Shown here: one piece after another, positions 10,993 through 24,133 of the stretch | Position numbering within the stretch: the first letter of the stretch is position 1 | Layout of the letters: each line of letters opens with the position of its first letter | Source: Cryptomeria japonica | Taxonomy: Eukaryota > Streptophyta > Pinopsida > Cupressales > Cupressaceae | Reading direction: 5' to 3' | DNA: 64,000 nucleotides | Assembly: GCF_030272615.1 (NCBI RefSeq) | Contig: NC_081411.1 | Coordinates: 44,157,517-44,221,516, forward strand | Notes under the pieces: model-generated | Told to the model about the DNA's origin: nothing | Database searches by the model: none | What the model saw: the letters and a program-made list of their open reading frames with translations, nothing else | Translations under genes and position numbers: made by a program

Positions 10993-13900
10993 CAATTTGT
11001 GCACAAAGTGAGAATACCAGATTGAGAGAGAACTCCCAACCTTTCTCAAAGCCTTTCAAATGTATCTTTGGATAAAGCTTTGGTACAAATATTAGCCACG
11101 TGTGCCTGAGCAGGCACGTACAAAAGCTAAAACTCATTAGCCAATATATGGTCTTGCAAAAAATGTAATTTGTAGCAACATGTTTAGTGCGAGAATGCAT
11201 AACAGGATTTTTGGAAAGACTAATAGCACTTGTATTGTCACAAAAAATTGAAACAGGCTTAGCAATAGAAATACCCATATCAACAATTTGGTGGGACATC
11301 CATATCAGTTGTGTAGAACATGCAGTGGCAGCAATGTATTCAGATTCTGTAGTGGACAAAGTAATACAATCTTGCTTTTTGTTGTGCCAGGCAACAAGAC
11401 AGTCATCTAGAAAGAAGGCAGCACCACAGGTGCTCTTACGATCATCTATACAGCCAGCCTAATCAGAATCAGTGAAACCAACAAGAGTGAAATCATTATT
11501 TCGAGGATACCATAAACCATAGTCTAAAGTACCCTAAATATACTTGAAAATTTGTTTCACAACATTCAAATGAGATTGTTTTGGTGCAAATTCAAAACGT
11601 GAAACCAAACATACTACAAACATCAAATCTGGTCTAGATGCACTCAAATATAACAAATTGCCTATCATTGATCTATACTCTGATTGATTTACCTCAGGTG
11701 AGTCATCAAACTTAGATAATTTACAACTAGTTTCCATTGGAGTGCTAACTGGTTTGCAGTCTGTCATGTTAAACTTCTTAAGCATTTCTTTGGCATATTT
11801 AGTTTGTGACACAAAAATGCCTTGTTTAAGCTGCATTACTTGAAGACCAAGGAAGAAGGTTAATTCACCCAACATGGACATTTCAAATTCAGATTCCATG
11901 ATTTTAGAAAACTTTTTAGACAAGGAATCATTATTGCAGCCAAAAATAATGTCATCCACATATACTTCAACAACTAGAATGTCATTACCTGTGACCTTAA
12001 CATACAAATTGTTATCCACTCCTCCTTTAGTAAATTCATTTCCTGTAAGATGAGCATCCAATATGGAGTACCAAGCTCTTGGAGCTTGTTTAAGGCCATA
12101 GAGTGCCTTTTTTAATTTGTACACATAATCAGGTTTATCTACAGCTTCAAAATCTTATGGTTGTTCCATATAAACTTCTTCATCAAGATAGCTATTAAGA
12201 AAAGCAGTTTTGACATCCATCTGTTAAACTTTAATTTTTTTATAGCAAGAGTATGCAAGGAATATTTTGATTGATTCTAATCTAGCTACAGGTGCAAATG
12301 TTTCACCAAAGTCTACCCCTTCCTATTGTGCTTAACCCTTACAAATAAAATGTGCATTATTTCTAACAACCTGTCTAGATTCATCAAGCTTGTTTCTAAA
12401 CACCCATTTGCCTCCTATCACATTTTTATCATCTAGCCTAGGCACTAACACCCATGTTTGATTCTTTTCTATTTGATTAATTTCATCTTTCATAGCATTT
12501 AACCAACATTGATCGGATAAAGCATCAAAAACATTTTTAGGTTCAAAATCAGTTACCAAACAAGAGTGCTCAGCTATTTGAGCTTGTTCAATAGTTTTTT
12601 CTCTTCTTCTGGTCAAAATCCCTGCATCCATGTTACCAATAACCTGATTTTGAGGATGTCTCTTTGTAATAATCCTTGAAGGAGTATACTGAGGAATTCT
12701 TGTTTCTGCATTTGAATCCTCTGCATTTGAATCTTCTGCATTTGAATCCTCTTCATTAGAGCTTGATTTGATGATTTCATTTTTCTTTTCTGTTTCCGTA
12801 GATTTAGGAACCTGATCAAGCTTTATTGGAGCATCTTTTGCAACATCCTGCAAATCATTACTTAACAGAAACTGCTCATCAAATCTCACATTTATTGTTT
12901 CAACAATTTTCTTCAGCCTATTATTGAAACATCTATAAGCTTTGCTCTGAGTAGAGTATCCAAGAAAGATACCCTCATCAGTCTTAGTATCAAAACTTCC
13001 TAGATTTTCCTCATCCCTCTTAATATAACATTTGCAACCAAATATTTTGAAATATTTAATGGAAGTTGCTTTACCATACCAGAGTTCATAAGGAGTAAAA
13101 GTAGATTTTACTCTGATTTGCACACGATTCAAAATATAGATTGATGTATGAACAACCTCTTTCCAATGTTTATCTGGCAAATTGGCTTCATTTAGCATTG
13201 TACGAGCCATCTCCTTCACAGTCCTATTCTTACGCTCAACTACTCCATTTTGTTGAGGTGTTCGTGCAGTTGCATACTGCCTTTTGATTCTATGTTTTTC
13301 GCAGTAATCAACAAATTCCTGTGATGTAAATTCACCACCTTTTTCATATCTTAAACATCTTAATTTCAAATCTGATTCACATTCTACCATTTTCTTGAAA
13401 ACTTTAAATCTATCAAATGCTTCAGATTTGTGTTTCAGAAAAGTAACTCAGACCATTCTAGTATTTCATCAACAAAGAGCATAAAATATTTATCTGCATT
13501 GATTGATTGAGTCCTTGTAGGACCACATAAATCTGTATGTACAAGTTGTGATGGCCTAGTAGAAAATGCACTTTTGATTTAAAAGATACCCTTGTCTGTT
13601 TGCCCTTAAGACATTCTTTACATACCGCATTTGTTGGTTTTCCTAGAATAGGTAGACCTCTAACATTTTGATTCTTCCTAATTCTCACAAGATTGTCAAA
13701 ATTCACATGACCCGGACGTTTATGCCAAAGCCAATTTTCTTCAATCTGACTCACAAGACACATACTTTTATGATTTTCATAATCAGTGGAATCAAGTAGA
13801 TTATAAATATTACCAGAGGTTCTCAATCCAGTAGCAACAACCCTTCTAGAACTTTTTGTGATAGTGCAACCTTGAGAACTAAAAGATACATTATACCGAG

Positions 13901-14129
13901 TATCACATATTTGACTGACATTGAGAAGGTTGTGTTTTAAACCCTCAACATAATATACATCATTAATGAGAGTGTCACCATTTAAGAATAATGTTCCTTT
14001 ACCTTTGATATGAATACCTGAATTGTCCCCAAATTTAACAAGTCCACCATCATAATCTTCCAAATGAATAAATTTATCCTTATCACCTGTCATATGGTGA
14101 GAACATCCACTGTCCAACACCCACATGGT
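10993..14129 (-). pseudogene. Copia pol (PR-IN-RT-RH), element 1
   Basis: Protease at the start has the catalytic word LDSGCSHHMTG. Integrase zinc-binding residues follow (WHKRPGH, then CKEC) and the core ends with PQQNGVVERKNRT. RT shows WLNAMKDEINQIEKNQTW, LYGLKQAPRAWY and the catalytic YVDD. RNase H shows TESEYIAA and FCDNTSAI. Lesions: a frameshift in integrase near 13,560; stops at 12323-12325 and 12155-12157; a stop replacing Trp in the SDWAGC word near 11,460; and frameshift in RNase H near 11,170. The two RT stops are also present in element 2. Element 1 carries three copies of a 15-bp unit (Asn-Ala-Glu-Asp-Ser) around 12,700 where element 2 has one. Confidence 0.85.
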
Positions 14130-15801
14130 TCTCCTATTGGAAAGAAGTGTAATTTGTACCAACATTGATTGCTCGGTACTAGACACAAACTTAGGTTTCC
14201 ATTGTTTTTCATTACTTTGTTTTGATTTACATTGTCTAGTAGTATGCCCAAAATTGTTGCTTTTAAAACATTTTATCGTATTTGAAAATCCATAATTTTT
14301 TTTGTGTCCAAACATAGGAGTTATGTGCTTTATAAATTTGCAAGTACTGACCTTGTGGCCAAATTTATTGCAATAAAAACAATATCCATTGAAGAAACCA
14401 AATCTAAAAGATCTATTAAGAGAATATGTTGGATTTCTGTTTGTTGTCTTAAAATTCTGATTTTTTGTTTTGTCCTTACAAAAACCAACGCCAGTCAGAT
14501 CTTTGTGATGTTTTTGTTTATCAAGAATATCATTTAGATGCATAGTGCTCTCACATTGACCAACTTGTTTTTGCAAAGAAGAAACTTGTTGTTCTAAGAC
14601 TTTGATTTTCTTATCTCTATCTTCAAGAAGAGATTTCAGATTTTCCTTTGCTAAATTTGAGTCATTCAATTCAACTCGTAGAATCTGATTTGAACTTTCA
14701 TGTGAGACTACTAATTTTTTTAATCTTTTTATTTCTTTGAGAGCACAGAGTAACTCTCCCTCAAGATAAATTTCACCTTGGTCTAGAACAGATTGATTTT
14801 CAGATTTGCTAGTTGAAGAAGATTCTATTTCTGCCATAAATAGTGTCTCATCTCCTTCACAAGGTGAATCATCTGATTCTCCTTCAGAGTCTTCTTTTGT
14901 GAAGAGACTCTTCTTTTTCTTAAACGTATTGAATGTCTTTTTAGGATTCCACATTTTCTTTTTGTAGAATTTTTCTGGTTTTTCTTCTTCGCTATTTAGA
15001 TCACTTAGAGGACATTGAGCAACAAAGTGTCCAGTTTTCTCACAATTAAAACATTTGAAGGGTAATTTACCCTTATATTTCTTTTTCAACTTTGTAGCAA
15101 GTAGAGCTTCAATAGCATCTGAAAGTTCAAATTCGCTATCAGGTTCTTCTTTCTCTTCTACTCTAAAAGCTGTTTCTTTTGAAGTAGAGGAATTACTGCC
15201 AATTCTCATTTCATAGGCAATAAGAATAGCTTGCAGGTTACCAAGAGTCATTTTAGAAAAGCTTTTCTTTTCTTCTAAGGTTGAAACCTTAGTTTCAAAT
15301 TTTGGCAATAAGGTTCTAATGACTTTTCTAACATCTTGTTCATCCACTGTTTCACCAAGACCTCTTCTAGAGTTTACTATCTAATCAATTCTTAGAAAAT
15401 AGCTTGCAATAGTTTCATCATCTTTCATTCTCAATGCCTCGAATTGATTCTTGAGTGTGAGAATCTTTGATTCTTTTACTTTTTTTATCTCCTTGATAAA
15501 TTGTTTCTAGTTTATCCCCAATCTCATGGGCTGACTTACAATGCATGACCTTCACAAACACATCCTTTGTAAGACCACATAGGAGTGCATGTTTGGCCCT
15601 AGCATTTAATTCATATTTTGTTTTATCATTAGGGTCTGTAGGAATAATATCAAGAACTTTATACTTAGTTGTAACAATATTCCACACATTAAGATCAATA
15701 GAGATCAAATATGTTTCCATTTGAATTCTCCAGAACACATAATCAGTGCCATTAAAAAGAGGAGCTCTTGAAAGTGAAGCACCTTCTTGATTTTGAGCCA
15801 T
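14130..15801 (-). pseudogene. Copia gag, element 1
   Basis: Starts at ATG 15801 (MAQNQEGASLSRAPLFNG), 60 bp after the PBS. The N-terminal half (FWRIQMETYL...) is the usual copia gag fold. Next come a Lys-rich segment and three zinc knuckles: CFNCEKTGHFVAQC (complete C-C-H-C), CFYCNKFGHKVSTC, and CFKSNNFGHTTRQC in which the second Cys is Ser. A heptad-like stretch (LEQQVSSLQKQV) suggests coiled coil. A run of seven A residues near 15,485 puts the two halves in different frames; the same run is present in element 2. A TAG near 15,380 adds a further break. Confidence 0.85.
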
Positions 15802-15860
15802 TTGAACTTCCAAACAACCAGGAACAATCCCTAGGAAAGACCTATATGGAGGGATCCTAC

Positions 15861-15872
15861 ACTCTGATACCA
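15861..15872 (-). promoter_or_regulatory. Primer-binding site of element 1 (initiator Met-tRNA type)
   Basis: Minus-strand TGGTATCAGAGT, two bases inside the LTR end. It matches the plant initiator-Met tRNA 3' end complement except for the last base. Confidence 0.85.
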
Positions 15873-15874
15873 CT

Positions 15875-17406
15875 TGTTGGAAGTGAATTGACTCTAAGAG
15901 GGCAGGGGGGGGGGGGTGAATTAGAGTCTAAGAACTTAACTCATACAAGAAGTTTTGATAGAGAACCTTGTTGAATGTAAACCAAACATAAAAAAATAGT
16001 TTCTCTTAAGTATACATACTGATATTATCAAACTAATGAATTGAAAAGAATGCCTTTAAATCAACAAAGTTGAAATTTCAGAAATGAATTAAATAACATT
16101 TAATTTTATAAATGACACAGTAACATGGAACTTGTAGATATAAAACTACAATTGTATGAATTAGCACAATGCAAAACAAATGAAATAATCCAACATATTA
16201 GAGCATGAAACTAATTGAAAACTTTTGACACATGACACAAAGATTTCATGAGTGGAAAACCCTCTTGGAGTAGAAAAACCACTCGTAAAGATCCCTTTTA
16301 TTATAACAATGAGCACCAACTTTGTAAACTGTCTTCAAGGAGCACCAACCACATCAAAATTGCAGAAATATACTTGTGCAACTTTGAGATTATAAGAGTA
16401 CAACTGAAACAATTTTCTTTTACAAATATACTTCTATAAAGTGCAGAGAAATCACATACTTTTTATACTCTGTTATTTGTATGAAATACAATAATCCTTT
16501 CTGCCCTTGATTTTCAAACACAAATTCACACTGAACTTCTTTAAACAAAGTTTTCACAATATGCAATGAAAAACCCTTTCAATCTTTTTCACTGATCACA
16601 GCAAGTAACACACAATTTTCCCTGCCTTTTATTTTTTTCTCTTCACACTCACACTTTTTTTAAAATGTCACAGCCATGATATGTATAAATGCCCAAAGAT
16701 GTAGAATTAGATCAAAAACTGAAATGAACTATTTTTTTAAATCAAAATTGTTCGAAAAACAACCTTTGAAATATACCTTTGAAAATAGGGTAACTGTATT
16801 AGTTAGGGTTTCTGAACAGAAACGCGATTTTTGTATAACATTTAAAAAATAGTTATAAATCTGCTCCAGAAAATTGAAATCCGTATGAACAACGAATCTC
16901 TTGTTTATAGCATATAAAACACTTGTAAAACTTTTGTTATCTTAAAAAAATAGTTACATGACTGTAAAAAAAAGAACCATCAAACTCTTTATTCCCGCTC
17001 ATCTCTTTTTACAAAGGAGAAAAATATTTTGCAATTTTTTACTGCTCTGTAAAAATCTGAAATAGAAAAATCGCTATTACAACCTCCAAATTACCCATGG
17101 CGGCACCTTCTAGGGTTTGTGCAACAAAATAAAACATTGTTGTTTATTCTTTTTCTTTTACCACTTAAGAAACCAAAATATAAAATGGGATTTCAAAACA
17201 TTTGAAGTCCACAATAGAGTCTTGTGCAAGAATGCCAAGTAAGTTGATGCCAAGTCATTACGTGGCTGTACACATCATCAATTTCACTGAACATTATGCA
17301 TATGAGGCACGATAGCATTATTAATAAAAATATGCCAATGGTTTATCAACATGCCTTTCATGATGTCACCCTTTTTTTTGTCGTCAAGGGCAATCAAGAG
17401 TCAACA
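15875..17406 (-). repeat. Copia LTR 2 (shared middle LTR)
   Basis: 1532 bp, the same length as LTR 1. It serves as 5' LTR of element 1 (PBS to its left) and as 3' LTR of element 2 (PPT to its right). A run of G follows the first 30 bp. No target duplication flanks it, as expected for a shared LTR. Confidence 0.9.
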
Positions 17407-17419
17407 AACTCCCCCTTTG
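17407..17419 (-). promoter_or_regulatory. Polypurine tract of element 2
   Basis: Minus-strand CAAAGGGGGAGTT next to the LTR 2 start, identical to that of element 1. Confidence 0.8.
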
Positions 17420-17658
17420 TCGTTGATGGCAAAAAAAAACATTGCATCATTGACCTGAATCTCATAACCAACATACTCACCGTACCATAAATATCATTGT
17501 GTCTCATAACAAGCATACTCATTGTACCATAAATATCATTTTGTATCATGTATAAAGAAATCCAAGTATAACTGTCAATGATGTTTGTTTCTCCCCCTTT
17601 TTGTCTCAAGGACAAAGGGTAAAGTAGTAGATGGTTGCTAGAGGAGCAAAGCTCCCCC

Positions 17659-20600
17659 TCAATTTGTGCACGAAGTGAGAATACCAGATTGAGAGAGAAC
17701 TCCCAACCTTTCTTGAAGCCTTTCAAATGTTTCTTTGGATAAATATTTGGTAAAAATATCAGCCACTTGTGCCTGAGAAGGCACATACAAAAGCCGAAAC
17801 TCATTAGCCAACACTTGGTCTCGTAGAAAATGTAATTTGATATCAACATGTTTAGTGCGAGAATGCATAACAAGATTTTTGGAAAGTCTAATAGCACTTG
17901 TATTGTCACAAAAAATTGAAACAGGCTTAGCAACAGAAATACCCATATTAGCAATTTGGTGGGACATCCATATTAGTTGTGTAGAACATGCAGTGGCAAC
18001 AATGTATTCAAATTCTGCAGTGGACAAAGTAACACAATCTTGCTTTTTGTTGTGCCAAGCAATAAGACAGTCATCTAGAAAGAAGGCAGCACCACTGGTG
18101 CTCTTACGATCATCTATACAGCCATCCCAATCAGAATCAGTGAAACCAACAAGAGTGAAATCATTATTTCGAGGATACCATAAACCATAGTCTAAAGTAC
18201 CCTAAATATACTTGAAATTTGTTTCACAACATTCAAATAAGATTGTTTTGGTGCAGATTGAAAATGTGAAACCAAACATACTACAAACATCAAATCTAGT
18301 CTAGATGTAGTCAAATATAACAAACTGCCTATCATTGATCTATACTCTGATTGATTTACCTCAGGTGAGTCATCAGACTTAGATAATTTACAACCAGTTT
18401 CCATTGGAGTGCTAACTGGTTTGCAGTCTGTCATGTTAAACTTCTTAAGCATTTCTTTGGCATATTTAGTTTGTCACAGAAAAATGCCTTGTTTAAGCTG
18501 CATTACTTGAAGACCAAGGAAGAAGGTTAATTCACCCTTCAAATTCAGATTCCATGATTTTAGAAAACTTTTTAGACAAGGAATCATTATTGCAGCCAAA
18601 AATAATGTCATCCACATATACTTCAACAACTAGAATATCATTACCTGCGACCTTAACATACAAATTGTTGTCCACTCCTCCTTTAGTAAATTCATTTCCT
18701 GTAAGATGAGCATCCGATATGGAGTACCAAGCTCTTGGAGCTTGTTTAAGGCCATAGAGTGCCTTTTTTAATTTGTACACATAATTAGGTTTATCTGCAG
18801 ATTCAAAACCTTATGGTTGTTCCATATAAACTTCTTCATCAAGATAACCATTAAGAAAAGCAGTTTTGACATCCATCTGGTAAATTTTAATTTTTTTATG
18901 GCAAGAGTATGCAAGGAATATTCTGATTAATTCTAATCTAGCTACAGGTGCAAATATTTCACCAAACTCTATACCTTCCTATTGTGCATAACCCTTACAA
19001 ATAAAACATGCTTTATTTCTAACAACCTGTCCAGATTCATCAAGCTTATTTCTAAACACCCATTTGCCTCCTATCACATTAATATCATCTAGCCTAGGCA
19101 CTAACACCCATGTTTGATTCTTTTCTATTTGATTAATTTCATCTTTCATAGCATTTAACCAACATTGATCGGATAAAGCATCAGAAACATTTTTAGGTTC
19201 AAAATCAGTTACCAAACAATAGTGCTCAGCTATTTGAGCTTGTTCACTAGTTTTTGCTCTTCTTCTGGTCAAAATCCCTGCATCCATGTTACCAATAACT
19301 TGATTTTGAGGATGTCCCTTTGTAATAATCCTTGAAGGAGTATACTGAGGAATTCTTGTTTCTGCATTTGAATCTTCTTCATTAGAGCTTGATTTGCTCA
19401 TTTCATTTTTCTTTTCTGTTTCCGTAGATTTAGGAACTTGATCAAGCTTTATTGGAGCATCTTTTGCAACATCCTGCAAATCATTACTTAACAAAAACTG
19501 CTCATCAAATCTCACATTTATTGTTTCAACAATTTTCTTCAACCTATTATTGAAACATCTATAAGCTTTGCTCTGAGTAGAGTATCCAAGAAAGATACCC
19601 TCATCAGTCTTAGTATCAAAACTTCCTAGATTTTCCTCATCCCTCTTAATATAACATTTGCAACCAAATATTTTGAGATATTTAATGGAAGTTTCTTTAC
19701 CATACCAGAGTTCACAAGGAGCAAAAGTAGATTTTACTCTGATTTGCACACGATTCAAAATATAGACTGATGTATGAACAGCCTCTTTCCAATGTTTATC
19801 TGGAAAATTGGCTTCATTTAGCATTGTATGAGCCATCTCCTTCACAGTCCTATTCTTACGCTCAACTACTCCATTTTGTTGAGGTGTTCATGTAGCTGCA
19901 TACTGCCTTTTGATTCCATGTTTTTCACAGTAATCAACAAATTTCTGTGATGTAAACTCACCACCTTTGTCAGATCTTAAACATCTTGATTTCAAATCTG
20001 ATTCATGTTTTACCATTTTCTTGAAAACTTTAAATCTATCAAATGCTTCAGATTTGTGTTTCAGAAAAGTAACCCAAACCATTCTAGTATAATCATCAAC
20101 AAAGAGCATAAAATATTTATCTCCATTGATTGATTGAGTCCTTGTAGGACCACATAAATTTTTATGTACAAGTTGTAATGGCCTAGTAGAAGAATACACT
20201 TTTGATTTAAAAGATACCCTTGTCTGTTTGCCCTTAAGACATTCTTTACATACCGCATTTGTTGGTTTGCTTAGAATAGGTAGACCTCTGACATTTTGAT
20301 TCTTACTAATTCTCACAAGATTGTCAAAATTCACATGGCCCAGATGTTTATGCCAAAGCTAATTTTCTTCAATCTGACTCACAAGACACATACTTTTATG
20401 ATTTTCATAATCAGTGGAATCAAGTAGATTATAAATATTAGCATAGGTTCTCAATCTAGTAGCAACAACCCTTCTAGAACTTTTTGAGATAGTGCAACCT
20501 TGAGAACTAAAAGATACATTATACCGAGTATCACATATTTGACTGACACTGAGAAGGTTATGTTTTAAACCCTCAACATAATATACATAATTAATGGGAG

Positions 20601-20754
20601 TGTCATCATTTAAGAATAATGTTCCTTTACCTTTGATGTGAATACCTGAATTGTCCCCAAATTTAACAAGTCCACCATCATAATCTTCCAAATGAAGAAA
20701 TTTATCCTTCTCACCTGTCATATGGTTAGAACATGCACTGTCCAACACCCACAT
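17659..20754 (-). pseudogene. Copia pol (PR-IN-RT-RH), element 2
   Basis: Same domain order as element 1. Protease reads LDSACSNHMTG, so the Gly of the D-S-G catalytic triplet is Ala. A TAG sits before the integrase zinc motif (EEN-stop-LWHK). The integrase zinc ligands and the catalytic-core words LFVDDYTRMVWV and DKGGEFTSQ are readable, with a break near 19,888. RT retains LYGLKQAPRAWY and YVDD but loses about 11 bp after ESEFE near 18,537, shifting frame. Stops at 18979-18981 and 18811-18813 coincide with those of element 1. RNase H is open (FCDNTSAI; DIFTKYLSKETFE) to the stop at 17659, better preserved than in element 1. A local duplication of about 40 bp (CATAACCAACATACTCA type) lies downstream, near 17,460-17,540. 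Confidence 0.85.
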
Positions 20755-22433
20755 GGTCCTCCTATTGGAAAGAAGTGCAGGTTATACCAACATTGATTGC
20801 TCGGTACTAGACACAAACTTAGGTTTCCATTGTTTTTCATTACTTTGTTTTGATTTACATTGTCTAGTAGTATGCCCAAAATTGTTGCATTTAAAACATT
20901 TTACCATATTTGAAAATCCATAATTTTGTTTGTGTCCAAACATAGGAGTTATGTGCTTTATAAATCTGCAAGTACTGACCTTGTGGCCAAATTTATTGCA
21001 ATAAAAATAATATCCATTGAAGAAACCAAATCTAAAAGATCTGTTAAGAGAATATGTTGGATTTCTGTTTGTTGTCTTAAAATTCTGATTTTTTGTTTTG
21101 TCCTTACAAAAACCAACACCAGTCAGATCTTTGTGATGTTTTTGTTTATCAAGAATATCATGCAGATGCATAGTGCTCTCACATTGACCAACCTGTTTTT
21201 GCAGAGAAGAAACTTGTTGTTCTAAGACTTTGATTTTCTTATCTCTATCTTCAAGAAGAGATTTCAGATTTTCATTTGCTAAATTTGAGTCATTCAATTC
21301 AACTTGTAGAATCTGATTTGAACTTTCATGTGAGACTACTAATTTTTTTAATCTTTTTATTTCTTTGAGAGCACAGAGTAACTCTCCCTCAAGATCAATT
21401 TCACCTTGGTCTAGAACAGATTGATTTTCAGATTTGCTAGTTGAAGAAGATTCTATTTCTGCCATAAATAGTGTATCATCTCCTTCACAAGGTGAATCAT
21501 CTGATTCTCCTTCAGAGTCTTCTTTTGTGAAGAGACTCTTCTTTTTCTTAAAGGTATTGAATTTCTTTTTAGGATTCCACATTTTCTTTTTGTAGAATTT
21601 TTCTGGTTTTTCTTCTTCACTATTTAGATCACTTAGAGGACATTGAGCAACAAAGTGTCCAGTTTTCCCACAATTAAAACATTTGAAGGGTAATTTACCC
21701 TTATATTTCTTTTTCAACTTTCTAACAAGTAAAGCTTCAATAGCATCTGAAAGTTCAGATTCGCTATCAGGTTCTTCTTTCTTTTCTACTCTAAAAGCTG
21801 TTTCTTTTGAAGTAGAGGAATTGCTGGCAATTCTCAATTCATAGGCAATAAGAATACCTTGCAGGTTATCAAGAGTCATTTTAGAAAAACTTTTCTTTTC
21901 TTCTAAGGTTGAAACCTTAGTTTCAAATTTTGGCAATAAGGTTCTAATGACTTTTCTAACAACATCTTGTTCATGCACTGTTTCACCAAGACCTCTTCTA
22001 GAGTTTACTATCTCATCAATTCTTAGAAAATAGCTTGCAATAGTTTCATCATCTTTCATTCTCAATGCCTCAAATTAATTTTTGAGTGTGAGAATCTTTG
22101 ATTCTTTTACTTTTTTTATCTCCTTGATAAATTTCTTTCTAGTTTATCCCAAATCTCATGGGTAGACTTACAATGCATGACCTTTACAAACACATCCTTT
22201 GTAAGACCACATATGAGTGCATGTTTGGCCCTAGCATTTACTTCATATTTTGTTTTATCATTAGGGTCTGTAGGAATAATATCAAGAACTTTATACATAG
22301 TTGTAACAATATTCCACACATTAAGATCAACAGAGATCAAATATGTTTCCATTCGAATTCTCCAGGACACATAATTAGTGCCATGAAAAAGAGGAGCTCT
22401 GGAAAGTGAAGCACCTTCTTGATTTTGAACCAT
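20755..22433 (-). pseudogene. Copia gag, element 2
   Basis: ATG at 22433 (MVQNQEGASLSRAPLFHG). The 427-codon open segment covers three zinc knuckles: CFNCGKTGHFVAQC, YFYCNKFGHKVSTC (first Cys now Tyr) and CFKCNNFGHTTRQC. Coiled-coil-like LEQQVSSLQKQV is retained. The N-terminal piece and the rest are in different frames because of the same seven-A run seen in element 1. Frameshift near 22,130 adds a private lesion. Confidence 0.85.
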
Positions 22434-22492
22434 TTGAACTTCCAAACAACCAGGATCAATCCATAGGAAAGACCTATATGGAGGGATCCTAC

Positions 22493-22504
22493 GCTCTGAT
22501 ACTA
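22493..22504 (-). promoter_or_regulatory. Primer-binding site of element 2
   Basis: Minus-strand TAGTATCAGAGC, two bases inside the LTR 3 end. One mismatch to the Met-tRNA complement (TGG to TAG), a change of the transition type common in silenced plant elements. Confidence 0.8.
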
Positions 22505-22506
22505 CT

Positions 22507-23958
22507 TGTTGGAAGTGAATTGACTCTAAGAGTTGGGGGGGGGGGGGGTGATTTAGAGTCTAAGAACTTAACTCATATAAGGAGTTTTGATAGAGAGCCT
22601 TGTTGTATGTAAACCAAACATAACAAAATAGTTTCTCTTAAGTATACATATTGATATGATCAAACTAATGAACACAGTAGTAACATGGAACTTGTAGATA
22701 TAAAACTACAATTGTATGAATTAGCACAATGCAAAATAAATGAAATAATCCAACATATCAGAGAATGAAACTAATTGAAAACTTTTGAGACATAACACAA
22801 AGATTTCATGAGTGGAAAACCCTCTTGGGGTAGAAAAACCACTCGTAAAGATCCTTTTTATTATAACAATGAGCACCAATTCTGTACACTGTCTTCAAGG
22901 AGCACCAACCACATCATAATTGCAAAAATATACTTGTGCAACTTTGAGATTATAAGAGTACAACTGAAACAATTTCCTTTTAAAAATATACTGCTATAAA
23001 GTGCAGAGAAATTACATACTCGGTTATTTGTATGAAATACAATAATCCTTTCTGCCCTTGATTTCCAAAATCAAATTCACACTGAACTTTTGAAAACAGA
23101 GTTTTCACAATATGCAATGAAAAACCCTTTCAATCTTTTTCACTGATCACAACAAGTAACGCACAGTTTTCCTTGCCTTTTATTTTTTTTCTCTTCACAC
23201 TCACACTTTTTTTAAAATGTCACAACCATGATATGTATAAATGCCCAAATATGTAGAATCAATTCAAAAGCTGAACTGAATTGTTTTTTTTAAATCAAAA
23301 CTATTCAAAAAACAACATTCCAAATATACCTTCGAAAATAGGGTAACTGTATTAGTTAGGGTTTCTAAGCAGAAACACGATTTTTGTATAACATTTACAA
23401 AATAGTTATAAATCTCTCCAGAAAATTGAAATCTGTATGAACAACGAATCTCTTGTTTATAGCATATAAAACACTTGTAAAACTTTTGTTATCTTAAAAA
23501 AATAGTTACATGACCGTAAAAAAAAGAACCATCAAACTCTTTGTTCCTGCTCATCTCTTTTTACAAAAGAGAAAAACATTTTGCAATTTTTTACTGCTTT
23601 GTAAAAATTTGAAATAGAAAAATCACTGTTATAGCCTCCAAATTACCCATGGTGGCACCTTCTAGGGTTTGTGCAACAAAATAAAACACTGTTGTTTATT
23701 CTTTTTCTTTTACTACTTAAGAAACCAAAATATAAAATGGGATTTCAAAACATTTGAAGTCCACAATAGAGTCTCGTGCAAGAATGCCAGGTAAGTTGAT
23801 GCCAAGTCATTACGTGGTTGTACACATCATAAATTTCACTGAACATTATGCATATGAGGCATGATAGCATTATTAATAAAAATATTGCAATGATTTATCA
23901 ACATGCCTTTCATGATGTCACCCTTTTTTTTGTCATCAAGGGCAATCATGAGTCAACA
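22507..23958 (-). repeat. Copia LTR 3 (outer 5' LTR)
   Basis: 1452 bp. Relative to LTRs 1 and 2 it lacks about 80 bp after AAACTAATGAA (near 22,672); otherwise colinear. Followed directly by the AGGGT duplication at 23959-23963. Confidence 0.9.
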
Positions 23959-23963
23959 AGGGT
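23959..23963. repeat. 5-bp target-site duplication AGGGT, right
   Basis: Identical to 9245-9249 and directly adjacent to LTR 3. Confidence 0.85.
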
Positions 23964-24133
23964 TTTACTGTTCTTTTGTTATTTAAAGTTACTGAGGGTT
24001 TTCATGTTTTTTGAGGCTACAAGGCTGTGGCTTTGGATGTAATTGAGAAGATCAGATGAGCGGGAGGCATGTCGGACTCTTACAGCTTCCTTGGAGAGGA
24101 TGATTATTTGCTGGAGAGTGTGGCAGGCCACCC

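Larger units (their letters stand above)
9250..23958 (-). mobile_element. Tandem dimer of a SIRE-like Ty1/copia retrotransposon
   Basis: Structure on the minus strand: LTR (22507-23958), internal region (17407-22506), LTR (15875-17406), internal region (10782-15874), LTR (9250-10781). The three LTRs all begin TGTTGGAAGTGAATTG and end CAACA on the plus strand. One AGGGT duplication flanks the whole 14.7-kb unit, and I see none around the middle LTR. Each internal region has its own PBS, gag, pol and PPT. Lineage call (SIRE/Maximus-like) rests on the long gag with three CCHC knuckles, the LDSGCSHHMTG protease motif, the GVVERKNRT integrase motif and a GGGGGA-type PPT. Both copies are defective. 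Confidence 0.9.

Noticed and set aside
10769-11359. A host gene in the RNase H region of element 1
   Set aside because: It is the copia RNase H (TESEYIAA, FCDNTSAI) with a frameshift.
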